This document shows, piece after piece, positions 1 to 5,820 of a DNA stretch of 5,820 nt. The position numbers and the translations under genes were made by a program. Position 1 is the stretch's first letter, and every line of letters begins with the position of its first letter. Source of the DNA: an uncultured Porphyromonadaceae bacterium (GTDB lineage: Bacteria; Bacteroidota; Bacteroidia; Bacteroidales; Muribaculaceae); NCBI GenBank assembly GCA_905193485.1, contig CAJJOX010000143.1, positions 1 to 5,820 on the forward strand, read 5' to 3'. The notes under the pieces are model-generated. The model ran no database searches. It saw only the letters and a list, made by a program, of their open reading frames with translations, and was not told the DNA's origin.

Positions 1-57
1 CTTTACGCCTTAAAAAGTTTTGATGTTGTAAAAAATTAAGATGCGTCAGCCCTGAAA

Positions 58-72
58 TTAGACTCGGTCTAA
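58..72. promoter_or_regulatory. Operator-like perfect palindrome upstream of the TonB receptor gene
   Basis: TTAGAC-TCG-GTCTAA is a perfect inverted repeat with 6-bp arms and a 3-base centre. After one A/A mismatch the symmetry continues by two more A-T pairs (55-56 with 74-75), giving a site of about 21 bp in an AT-rich leader, 41 bases before the start codon. The TTAG...CTAA ends resemble the general layout of operators bound by metal-responsive DtxR/MntR-type repressors. That comparison is from memory of the family and is an inference. The metal-handling content of the downstream genes fits it. It is too short and has no T-run, so it is not a convincing terminator of an upstream gene. Confidence 0.5.
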
Positions 73-104
73 ATTGTGAGGTATGGAAAATATTTGTAAC
101 TTCG
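73..104 (+). promoter_or_regulatory. Possible Bacteroidetes-type promoter for the receptor/HMA unit
   Basis: ATTG at 73-76 and TAACTTCG at 97-104, separated by 20 bases, each differ by one base from the Bacteroidetes consensus (-33 TTTG, -7 TAnnTTTG). The -33 half abuts and partly overlaps the palindrome, so a bound repressor would block it. The weakness is that transcription would begin only a few bases before the ATG at 114, giving an almost leaderless message. A poorer alternative -7 box lies at 70-77 (TAAATTGT), inside the palindrome. Confidence 0.3.
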
Positions 105-113
105 CGGGCGATT

Positions 114-2174
114 ATGAGAAAATTGTATTTGACAATGCTTTGCGCGGCTTTCTTTGCGAACAGTCCGGGGGTGAACGCCCAGGAGTCCGCGGGCAGTCCC
201 GACGGAGTGACGCCGGCAGCGGCCGACAGCCTCGAGCAGATGCTTGAAGAGGTGGTTGTGAATGCTCCGCGAGGCCAGCGCAAGATGATAGGTGTGATTA
301 ACGGAGAGGTGATCTCGGCAACGGAATTGAAAAGAGCCGCCTGCTGCAATCTCGGGGAGAGTTTCACCACCAATCCGTCGGTCGACGTGAACTATACGGA
401 TGCCGCCACGGGCGCACGCCAGATCAGGCTGCTCGGCCTGTCGGGATCGTATGTGCAGATGCTGACGGAGAATGTGCCCAACTTCCGCGGCGCGGCTGCT
501 CCTTACGGCCTGGGATATGTACCGGGGCCGTGGATGCAGTCGATACAGGTGTCGAAAGGCTCGTCGTCGGTCAAGAACGGCTATGAATCAATCACCGGTC
601 AGATAAATGTGGAGATGAAGAAGCCACAGCTCGATCCGTCGGTTTCCGTGAACGGATTCTACGACATGATGAACAAGATGGAGCTTAACGCCGACGGCAA
701 CATGCACTTCGGGCGCAGCTGGAGCGGCGGAGTGCTGGCACATTTCGAGAACGGATTCAGCAGTCACGACGGCAACGACGACGGATTTTCCGACATGCCC
801 CGGGTGCGTCAGGTGTCGGTGATGCCGAGGGTCGCCTATCTCGGCACGAAGTATGTGTTTCAGGCGGCTGTGAAATTTCTCGACGAGAGGCGTCTGAGCG
901 GTCAGGACGAGCATCATGCCGTGCCGGCTGCCGGACATCCACTATATAAGATACGCATCGACACGCGGCGCTGGGAGGCGATGACCAAGAATGCCTATAT
1001 GTTTGACCGCGACAATGACGGCAATGTGGCGCTTATCCTGTCGGCGTCGGCTCACGACCAGGACGCTTCCTACGGACTTCGCCTTTGTGATATCGACCAG
1101 CGCGAAGTGTATGCCTCGCTGATGTTCGAGCGTAAATGGAACGGCCTGCATGCCCTCAGCACCGGTCTTTCGATGAATTATGACTATCTCGACCAACGCT
1201 ACCGGCTGACAGCCGACGCCGCGCTGCCTATGGAGCGGCGCTTCGACCGCGAGGCCGTGACGGGCGGTTATGCGCAGTACACCCTCAACCTTGACGACAG
1301 GCTGATCGCGATGGCCGGACTCCGTTATGACTGGAGCGACATATATGGCGGCATGGTGACTCCACGCATGCATCTGCGCTATAATCCGACGGCCGATCTT
1401 TCGTTTCATGCGTCGGCAGGCCGCGGCTACCGGTCGCCGCATCCTCTGGCCGAGTACAGCTATATCATGGCCTCGTCGCGCCGGCTTGAAATCAATCCCG
1501 ATCTGAAACGTGAGGCCGCATGGAATCTTGGCGCGGGCGGAACGTGGACCTTTTATCCTGCCGGCAAGAAAACGTCGCTGTCGGTGGAATATTATTATAC
1601 GACATTCTCCAATCAGCTGATGCTCAATCTCGACCGTGATCCGCACGCGGCATATGTCTATTCATCGGACGGCCGGTCATATTCCCACTCGCTTCAGGCC
1701 GAACTGACGGTCGAGCCTGTCCGCGAACTGACATTTACGGCCGCGTGGCGTCTGACCGACGTCAAGGCCGATTACACCGGTCGCGGCCTACAGCAGAAGC
1801 CATTGACCTCGCGCAACAAGGGACTGTTCACACTGGGCTATTATCCGCGGATGGGACTGTGGCAATTCGATGTGTCGTGTGCCGTCAATGGCGGCGGCCG
1901 TATGCCGACGCCCTATACGCTTGCCTCCGGCGAAGAGTCATGGTCGCCGCGCTACAATCCGTTTGTGCAGCTCAACGCGCAGATCACCCGCAATTTCCGC
2001 CATTGGGCAGTGTATGTCGGCGGAGAGAATCTCACCAATTTCCGTCAGCCCGATCCGATTGTGGGGGCTTCCGATCCGTGGGGACCTGATTTTGATGCCA
2101 CGATGGTCTACGGTCCGTTGCAGGGCGCGATGGTCTATATCGGTTTCCGGTATAATTTCACGAAATTTCTTTAA
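114..2174 (+). CDS. TonB-dependent outer-membrane receptor, probably for a metal or metal chelate
   Basis: This 686-aa protein is an outer-membrane gated barrel of the TonB-dependent receptor family. Residues 1-22 form a signal peptide (RK, then a hydrophobic stretch, cleavage after VNA). A TonB-box-like stretch LEEVVVNA lies at about 44-51. The plug domain spans about 50-170 and includes the LLGLSGSYVQMLTENVPN and GYESITGQINVEM stretches. The remainder is beta-barrel with alternating aromatic strands, ending near the C-terminus in YIGFRYNF, a typical last strand. There is no N-terminal carboxypeptidase-like domain and no SusD partner, so it is not a SusC-type glycan importer. The plug carries adjacent cysteines at 77-78 (AACCNL). 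An HMA-domain gene follows after 19 bases, which points to metal uptake or handling; the substrate is inferred, not seen. The start at 114 is chosen because it keeps the basic n-region; Met8 would lose it. Confidence 0.9.
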   Translation: MRKLYLTMLCAAFFANSPGVNAQESAGSPDGVTPAAADSLEQMLEEVVVNAPRGQRKMIGVINGEVISATELKRAACCNLGESFTTNPSVDVNYTDAATGARQIRLLGLSGSYVQMLTENVPNFRGAAAPYGLGYVPGPWMQSIQVSKGSSSVKNGYESITGQINVEMKKPQLDPSVSVNGFYDMMNKMELNADGNMHFGRSWSGGVLAHFENGFSSHDGNDDGFSDMPRVRQVSVMPRVAYLGTKYVFQAAVKFLDERRLSGQDEHHAVPAAGHPLYKIRIDTRRWEAMTKNAYMFDRDNDGNVALILSASAHDQDASYGLRLCDIDQREVYASLMFERKWNGLHALSTGLSMNYDYLDQRYRLTADAALPMERRFDREAVTGGYAQYTLNLDDRLIAMAGLRYDWSDIYGGMVTPRMHLRYNPTADLSFHASAGRGYRSPHPLAEYSYIMASSRRLEINPDLKREAAWNLGAGGTWTFYPAGKKTSLSVEYYYTTFSNQLMLNLDRDPHAAYVYSSDGRSYSHSLQAELTVEPVRELTFTAAWRLTDVKADYTGRGLQQKPLTSRNKGLFTLGYYPRMGLWQFDVSCAVNGGGRMPTPYTLASGEESWSPRYNPFVQLNAQITRNFRHWAVYVGGENLTNFRQPDPIVGASDPWGPDFDATMVYGPLQGAMVYIGFRYNFTKFL

Positions 2175-2193
2175 CCCCAAAACAATAATGATT

Positions 2194-2622
2194 ATGAAAA
2201 AAGCAATCAGAATGATGGCGCTCATGCTGATGTTTATCGGCATCGGCATGCAGGTTTCGGCCAAGAGCGCGGCCAAAACGGAAACGGTGGTATTTACTGT
2301 CGCTCCTCAGATGACATGTCAGAACTGTGAGAACAAGATCAAGAGCAATCTGCGTTTCGAAAGTGGCGTGACCGACATAGTGACCAGTCTTCAGAATCAG
2401 ACCGTCACCGTCACGTTCAATCCCGAAAAGACCGACAGAAACAAGATTGTCGAAGCATTTAAGAAGATCGGCTACACCGCCACCGAATGCACATCCGGCG
2501 CTCCGGCGTGCGTCAAGGGTCACGACGGCTGTGGGAACGGCAAAGGCAAATGCGGCGACGACAAGAAAGGTTGCGGCAGCAACGGAAACGGTCATTGCGG
2601 TGCCTGCAAGCACAAACATTGA
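2194..2622 (+). CDS. Exported HMA-domain metal-binding protein with a Cys-rich tail
   Basis: This 142-aa protein begins with a signal peptide (MKK, hydrophobic 7-20, cleavage probably after VSA at 23), so it should act in the periplasm or at the cell surface. Residues 31-98 form one heavy-metal-associated domain of the MerP/CopZ ferredoxin-like fold, with the metal-binding motif MTCQNC (Cys42, Cys45) and the usual end KKIGYTA. The tail, 99-142, is Gly/Lys-rich with seven Cys (99, 106, 113, 120, 127, 135, 138) and four His (110, 134, 140, 142). HMA domains usually bind Cu(I), or Zn, Cd or Hg. It starts 19 bases after the receptor stop with no terminator between, so co-transcription is likely. 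No Shine-Dalgarno is visible. An in-frame ATG at 2188 would add two residues and is an equally possible start. Role as metal carrier, buffer or sensor is inference. Confidence 0.88.
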   Translation: MKKAIRMMALMLMFIGIGMQVSAKSAAKTETVVFTVAPQMTCQNCENKIKSNLRFESGVTDIVTSLQNQTVTVTFNPEKTDRNKIVEAFKKIGYTATECTSGAPACVKGHDGCGNGKGKCGDDKKGCGSNGNGHCGACKHKH

Positions 2623-2653
2623 TCGCAGACGGCAAACATGCCGCTGCCAATAC

Positions 2654-2692
2654 CGGCGCCTCGGGATACGTTCCGGGGCGCCGTTCGGTTTT
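2654..2692 (+). terminator. Intrinsic terminator after the receptor/HMA unit
   Basis: A 13-bp stem (2654-2666 with 2671-2683, including two G-T wobbles) is built on the GC-rich arms CGGCGCC and GGCGCCG, has the 4-base loop TACG, and is followed by TTCGGTTTT. It sits 31 bases after the HMA stop. It also lies downstream of the convergent SemiSWEET gene; the minus-strand exit has no T-run, so termination in that direction is less certain. Confidence 0.8.
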
Positions 2693-2720
2693 GTCGCCGG
2701 AGAGCTGATGGGCAGCGTGA

Positions 2721-3002
2721 TCAGTGGCGGCGTTTCTTGCTGTCGTTGTGGATCTTGATGGCGAAGACGATGACGGAGCAGAGCGTTGTGATAACATTTG
2801 TTATGACCAGAGGCCAGTTGCCGAGCATGAAGCCCTGGATGACGAAGAAGAGGCTGCCGGCTCCGAGCATGAGGAATGTGGGGAGAGCGATGGCGTCGGT
2901 GTCGCGTGTGCGTATGGTGTGGATGGCCTGTGGCATGTAGCCGCAAACCATACAGATCGCGGCTGCATAGCCTACGATGTTTATGATCAGTTCGTTTGTC
3001 AT
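2721..3002 (-). CDS. SemiSWEET / PQ-loop family small sugar transporter
   Basis: This 93-aa protein has the SemiSWEET layout: three membrane helices at about 5-24, 39-60 and 62-84, with the PQ motif (GYMPQ, 21-25) at the end of helix 1. Proteins of this family work as inner-membrane dimers that allow facilitated movement of small sugars. Asn69 in helix 3 (ITNVITT) matches the conserved pocket Asn. By hand alignment to my recollection of the Leptospira protein, the pocket Trp position is Phe53 here. The C-terminus is basic (KKRRH). Length and charge pattern fit a complete gene. It lies downstream of der on the same strand, with an 86-base gap holding a strong hairpin. I find no clear promoter of its own, so read-through from der is possible. 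The sugar cannot be told from sequence, and another PQ-loop substrate is possible. Confidence 0.85.
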   Translation of the reverse strand: MTNELIINIVGYAAAICMVCGYMPQAIHTIRTRDTDAIALPTFLMLGAGSLFFVIQGFMLGNWPLVITNVITTLCSVIVFAIKIHNDSKKRRH

Positions 3003-3021
3003 GATTCTGAGAGTATATTGC

Positions 3022-3058
3022 CGTCAAAGGCCGGAATCTGCGGTTCCGGCCTTTGACG
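3022..3058 (-). terminator. Perfect 15-bp hairpin between der and the SemiSWEET gene
   Basis: CGTCAAAGGCCGGAA (3022-3036) and its exact reverse complement (3044-3058) enclose a 7-base loop. The core AAAGGCCGGAA...TTCCGGCCTTT has the A-rich/T-rich flanks usual for a terminator that can work in both directions, but the T-run is only three bases and lies inside the stem. It starts 31 bases after the der stop, so it probably ends or attenuates der transcription before the SemiSWEET gene. It could instead stabilise the 3' end of the der message. Confidence 0.65.
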
Positions 3059-3088
3059 ATGGGTTAATGGTTGCGGTGATGTCCGGAG

Positions 3089-4408
3089 CTACTTCTCGCG
3101 CATGTAGACGTTGATGGGTGTGCCGCAGAAGTTCCAGTTCTCGCGTATTTTGTTTTCGAGATAGCGGCGATAGGGTTCCTTGACCCATTGGGGCAGATTG
3201 CAGAAGAAGATGAACGTCGGCACCTGTGCTCCTTTGAGCATGGTGATGTATTTTATCTTGATGTATTTTCCCTTGTTGGCAGGTGGCGGATAGGCGTCGA
3301 TGGCTTCTCGCATCACTGTGTTGAGCTGGGACGTGGGCACTGTCCGACGCCGGTTGCCGTAGACGTCGACGGCCGTTTCGATCACTTTGAAGATGCGTTG
3401 TTTCGTGAGTGCCGATCCGAAGATGATGGGGAAGTCGGTGAAGGGAGCGAATCTTTCACGGATGGCGTTCTCAAAGTGGCGGATGGCGGTTTCGGATTTG
3501 TCTTTGACGAGATCCCATTTGTTGACGCACACCACAAGTCCCTTTTTGTTGCGCTGTATCAGCGAGAAGATGCTGACATCCTGAGCCTCGATGCCGCGAG
3601 TGGCGTCGATCATGAGGATGCATACGTCGGATGCCTCGATGGCACGGATGGAGCGGATGACGGAATAATATTCGATGTCTTCCTGCACCTTGTTTTTCTT
3701 GCGGATGCCGGCGGTGTCGACGAGATAGAAGTCGAATCCGAATTTGTTGTAGCGGGTGTAGATCGAGTCGCGTGTGGTGCCGGCGATGTCGGTGACTATA
3801 TGGCGGTCCTGACCGATGAACGCATTGATGATCGACGATTTGCCGGCGTTGGGGCGTCCGACGATGGCGAATTTGGGTATGTCGTCGAGCTGTTCTTCGG
3901 CGTCGGGGTCGGGCTCGGGAAGTTTCTTGACCACTTCGTCGAGAAGGTCGCCGGTGCCGAAACCGTTGATGGCCGATACGGGATACGGGTCGCCGAGTCC
4001 GAGGGCATAGAACTCTGGGACGTTGTAGAGCCATTCGTTGGAGTCGACTTTGTTGGCCACGAGGATCACGGGCTTGCGTGATTTGCGCAATATCTCGGCA
4101 ACGTGGTCGTCGAGGTCGGTGACGCCGTTTGTGGCGTCGACAACAAACAGTATTTCGTCGGCCTGCTCGATGGCGAGCTGCACCTGTTTGTTGATCTCGC
4201 CTTCGAATATGTCATCGGAGTTTACGACCCATCCGCCGGTGTCGACGATTGAGAATTCGCGTCCGCCCCACTGCACTTTGCCATACTGACGGTCGCGCGT
4301 GGTGCCGGCTGTCGGGTCGACAATGGCGGTGCGTGATTCGGTCAGGCGGTTGAAGAGGGTGGATTTGCCCACGTTAGGGCGTCCGACGATAGCGATCATT
4401 TGTCCCAT
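3089..4408 (-). CDS. der: Ribosome biogenesis GTPase Der (EngA)
   Basis: This 439-aa protein is a cytoplasmic double GTPase needed for 50S subunit assembly. The first G domain shows GRPNVGKST (9-17), PTAGTTRD (32-39), DTGG (56-59) and NKVD (119-122). An acidic linker (about 164-177) leads to the second G domain with GRPNAGKSS (184-192), DIAGTTRD (207-214), DTAG (231-234), NKWD (297-300) and SAL (332-334). Residues from about 355 to the end form the KH-like RNA-binding domain, ending in PINVYMREK. All nucleotide-binding motifs are intact and the length is normal for the family. The gene follows era by 45 bases on the same strand and has its own promoter-like sequence at 4440-4471. Met4 is a possible alternative start; Met1 is kept because of its spacing to the first G motif. 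Confidence 0.97.
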   Translation of the reverse strand: MGQMIAIVGRPNVGKSTLFNRLTESRTAIVDPTAGTTRDRQYGKVQWGGREFSIVDTGGWVVNSDDIFEGEINKQVQLAIEQADEILFVVDATNGVTDLDDHVAEILRKSRKPVILVANKVDSNEWLYNVPEFYALGLGDPYPVSAINGFGTGDLLDEVVKKLPEPDPDAEEQLDDIPKFAIVGRPNAGKSSIINAFIGQDRHIVTDIAGTTRDSIYTRYNKFGFDFYLVDTAGIRKKNKVQEDIEYYSVIRSIRAIEASDVCILMIDATRGIEAQDVSIFSLIQRNKKGLVVCVNKWDLVKDKSETAIRHFENAIRERFAPFTDFPIIFGSALTKQRIFKVIETAVDVYGNRRRTVPTSQLNTVMREAIDAYPPPANKGKYIKIKYITMLKGAQVPTFIFFCNLPQWVKEPYRRYLENKIRENWNFCGTPINVYMREK

Positions 4409-4439
4409 TTTCTATGCTTGAAATCTTTGGTTAGAGATG

Positions 4440-4471
4440 CAAAGTTAGCGATTTTATTCGATATATCCGAA
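4440..4471 (-). promoter_or_regulatory. Bacteroidetes-type promoter for der, inside the 3' end of era
   Basis: On the minus strand TTCG (4471-4468) is followed after 20 bases by TAACTTTG (4447-4440). The latter matches the Bacteroidetes -7 consensus TAnnTTTG exactly and the -33 box differs by one base from TTTG. Transcription would start around 4432-4436, giving a leader of roughly 25 bases before the der ATG. The -33 box and part of the spacer lie within the last codons of era. Confidence 0.65.
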
Positions 4472-5344
4472 TGCGCGGAGCTTGTTGTCGCGGTTGCGCC
4501 AGTTGGGTTCCACTTTGACGAAGAGTTCGAGAAACACCTTCTTGCCGAAGAACGTTTCGATGTCGTGGCGTGCTTCGGTGCCCACTTTTTTGAGGCGTGC
4601 GCCCTGGCGGCCGATGATGATGCCTTTCTGGGAGTCGCGTTCGACGTAGATGACGGCCATGATATGGATGGCGTTTTCTTTTTCGTCGAATTTCTCCACT
4701 ATCACTTCGGTGGAGTATGGCACTTCCTTGTCGTAGTTGAGGAGGATTTTCTCGCGGATGATTTCTGTGACGAAAAATCGGGCCGGCTTGTCGGTGAGGG
4801 CGTCTTTGCCGAAGTATGGCGGATTTTCGGGCAGGAGCTCGATGATCCTGTTCATGAGATTGGTGACGTTGAAATGTTCGGTCGCTGATGTGGGGAACAC
4901 TTCGGCGTTAGGCAGGAGCTCTTTCCAGCGTGTCACGATGGCTTCGAGGTCGGCCTGTGATTTGACGAGGTCGATTTTGTTGATCACCAGCAGCACGGGG
5001 ATCGTTTCCTTGGCCACTTTGGCGAGGAAGTCGGCATTTTTGACGGGATCCTCGATCACGTCGGTGACATAAAGGAGTATGTCGGCGTCGGTGAGGGCGC
5101 CTTCGGAGAAGTCGAGCATGCTTTCCTGAAGCTTATATTTCGGCTTGAGGACGCCGGGGGTGTCGGAGAATACGATCTGGTATTGGTCGGTGTTGACGAT
5201 GCCCATGATGCGGTGGCGCGTCGTCTGGGCTTTGGAGGTGATGATGGATATGCGTTCGCCGACAAGGTCGTTCATGAGTGTTGATTTGCCTACGTTGGGG
5301 TTGCCGACGATGTTGACGAATCCAGCTTTGTGATTTTCGGTCAT
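4454..5344 (-). CDS. era: GTPase Era, 16S rRNA-binding ribosome maturation factor
   Basis: This 296-aa protein binds the 3' end of 16S rRNA and helps mature the 30S subunit; it acts in the cytoplasm near the membrane. The G domain has GNPNVGKST (14-22), the switch region ISIITSKAQTTRHRIMGI (32-49), DTPG (61-64), NKID (122-125) and SATE (153-156). The C-terminal KH domain (about 200-280) has IIGRQGARLKKVG (243-255) and the typical ending LELFVKVEPNWR...GY. The length is that of ordinary Era proteins, with no missing motif. The open frame runs upstream to 5488, but residues before MTENHKAGFVNIVGNPN have no Era similarity and would be read through the hairpin and the fabH end, so the ATG at 5342-5344 is the start. 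It lies between fabH and der, all on the same strand. Confidence 0.97.
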   Translation of the reverse strand: MTENHKAGFVNIVGNPNVGKSTLMNDLVGERISIITSKAQTTRHRIMGIVNTDQYQIVFSDTPGVLKPKYKLQESMLDFSEGALTDADILLYVTDVIEDPVKNADFLAKVAKETIPVLLVINKIDLVKSQADLEAIVTRWKELLPNAEVFPTSATEHFNVTNLMNRIIELLPENPPYFGKDALTDKPARFFVTEIIREKILLNYDKEVPYSTEVIVEKFDEKENAIHIMAVIYVERDSQKGIIIGRQGARLKKVGTEARHDIETFFGKKVFLELFVKVEPNWRNRDNKLRAFGYIE

Positions 5345-5363
5345 GAGAGTTTGAATTTGGTTA

Positions 5364-5371
5364 CAAGTATA
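5364..5371 (-). promoter_or_regulatory. Possible -7 box for era
   Basis: TATACTTG on the minus strand differs by one base from TAnnTTTG and would place a start about 15 bases before the era ATG. No good TTTG is found 19-21 bases upstream, where the preceding hairpin lies. The call rests on the -7 match and on era needing transcription after the hairpin. Confidence 0.3.
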
Positions 5372-5412
5372 AAACACTGACATCACCATAAAAGATGTTG
5401 CCAGTGTTTTAT
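5369..5412 (-). terminator. Terminator-like hairpin after fabH
   Basis: ATAAAACACTG (5369-5379) pairs perfectly with CAGTGTTTTAT (5402-5412). Five more inner pairs (5380-5384 with 5394-5398) form across a 3-base bulge, with a 9-base loop. On the minus strand the right arm ends in GTTTTAT, giving a short U-run 29 bases after the fabH stop. The A/T-flanked arms also allow use from the plus strand. Partial read-through into era remains possible. Confidence 0.65.
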
Positions 5413-5441
5413 TTTTATGTTTTATTTGCGGCTGTCGGGGA

Positions 5442-5820
5442 TCAGAGGTCCCAGATGACGTACATCGCGCCCCATGTGAAGCCGGCACCGAATGCGGTGA
5501 GCACGAGTCGGTCGCCTTTTTTGAGGCGGTGTTTGTTTTCGTCGATGCAAAGCGGAATCGAGGCTGCCGACGTGTTGCCGCGGTATTCGATGTTGACGAG
5601 CACTTTTTCGGGCGCTATTCCGGCGCGTGAAGCCACGGCTTCGATGATGCGTAGATTTGCCTGATGCGGGATGAGCCAGTCGACGGTGTCCATCGTGAGG
5701 TTGTTGCGGCTGCAGATCTCGAGGGTTGACTCGAGCATGTCGGTGACGGCGTGTTTGTAGACAAACCGGCCGTCCTGATAGAGGAAGTTGTCGCCGCGCG
5801 ACACCGTTTCGTGAGTGGTG
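5442..5820 (-). CDS. fabH: Beta-ketoacyl-ACP synthase III, C-terminal part (cut by the window edge)
   Basis: About 126 codons of the 3' end are present; the frame stays open to the last base, so the N-terminal two thirds, including the active-site Cys, lies outside. FabH condenses an acyl-CoA starter with malonyl-ACP to begin fatty-acid synthesis in the cytoplasm. The two remaining catalytic residues are visible: His in WLIPHQANLR (codon at about 5670) and Asn in YRGNTSAAS. They are 30 residues apart, the same spacing as His244 and Asn274 of the E. coli enzyme. The end, GAGFTWGAMYVIWDL, is typical of thiolase-fold KAS III. A GTG at 5802-5804 is an internal Val codon, not the start. Bacteroidales often carry more than one fabH; the neighbouring era and der fit the copy in the housekeeping cluster. 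Confidence 0.95.
   Translation of the reverse strand, partial: TTHETVSRGDNFLYQDGRFVYKHAVTDMLESTLEICSRNNLTMDTVDWLIPHQANLRIIEAVASRAGIAPEKVLVNIEYRGNTSAASIPLCIDENKHRLKKGDRLVLTAFGAGFTWGAMYVIWDL

Noticed and set aside
1..113. Riboswitch or small RNA in the leader of the receptor gene
   Set aside because: Apart from the 15-bp palindrome there is no further set of paired helices or a conserved core that I recognise, and the candidate promoters leave a very short leader.
83..247. Short frame starting at ATG 83 that overlaps the receptor start
   Set aside because: It is out of frame with the receptor, ends after about 54 codons and has no protein-like features; a leader peptide cannot be excluded, but nothing supports one.
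942..1646. 234-codon open frame on the minus strand inside the receptor gene
   Set aside because: It is entirely antisense to a well-supported receptor barrel and its product shows no family features.
1870..2193. Upstream extension of the HMA gene frame into the receptor gene
   Set aside because: It overlaps the receptor's 3' end by about 300 bases, has Arg/Ser-rich composition, and would bury the clear signal peptide that begins at 2194 (or 2188).
2158..3027. 289-codon open frame on the minus strand spanning the HMA gene, terminator and SemiSWEET gene
   Set aside because: It covers two well-supported genes in other frames and the terminator; the product is His/Arg-rich low-complexity sequence in the SemiSWEET part, typical of a shadow frame.
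3188..4081. 297-codon open frame on the plus strand opposite der
   Set aside because: It lies wholly antisense to der, its product is acidic and Val/Asp/Gly-rich with no recognisable fold, and it is what the codon use of a GC-rich gene leaves on the other strand.
5345..5488. Upstream extension of era
   Set aside because: It would cross the post-fabH hairpin and overlap the end of fabH; Era proteins begin just before the first G motif, matching the ATG at 5342-5344.

Overview
The window looks like a chromosomal segment of a GC-rich, gut-type Bacteroidales bacterium, possibly Muribaculaceae. The grounds are the protein types (a Bacteroidetes-style TonB-dependent receptor beside an HMA-domain protein), starts without Shine-Dalgarno sequences, a perfect Bacteroidetes -7 promoter box (TAACTTTG) before der, and the fabH-era-der order familiar from Bacteroidales. 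The family assignment is inference; the phylum-level call is fairly firm.

Left half, plus strand (about 1-2692). An AT-rich leader carries a perfect 15-bp palindrome (58-72) that looks like an operator. It precedes a two-gene unit: a TonB-dependent outer-membrane receptor (114-2174) and, 19 bases later, a small exported HMA-domain protein with a Cys/His/Gly/Lys-rich tail (2194-2622). The unit ends at a strong intrinsic terminator (2654-2692). The simplest reading is a metal acquisition or handling pair: the receptor brings a metal or metal chelate across the outer membrane, and the HMA protein binds metal on the periplasmic side. Copper is the first guess, but the sequence does not prove the metal.

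Right half, minus strand (2721-5820, read right to left). This holds the 3' part of fabH (fatty-acid initiation), a terminator-like hairpin, era (30S maturation GTPase), der (50S assembly double GTPase) with its own promoter inside the end of era, a perfect 15-bp hairpin, and a 93-aa SemiSWEET/PQ-loop sugar transporter. The two halves converge on the terminator at 2654-2692.

I see no tRNA or rRNA gene, CRISPR array, insertion sequence or origin. No stretch over 300 bases lacks a gene. The core genes are ordinary; the less ordinary part is the metal pair, especially the five-fold seven-residue Cys spacing in the HMA protein tail and the operator-like palindrome upstream.
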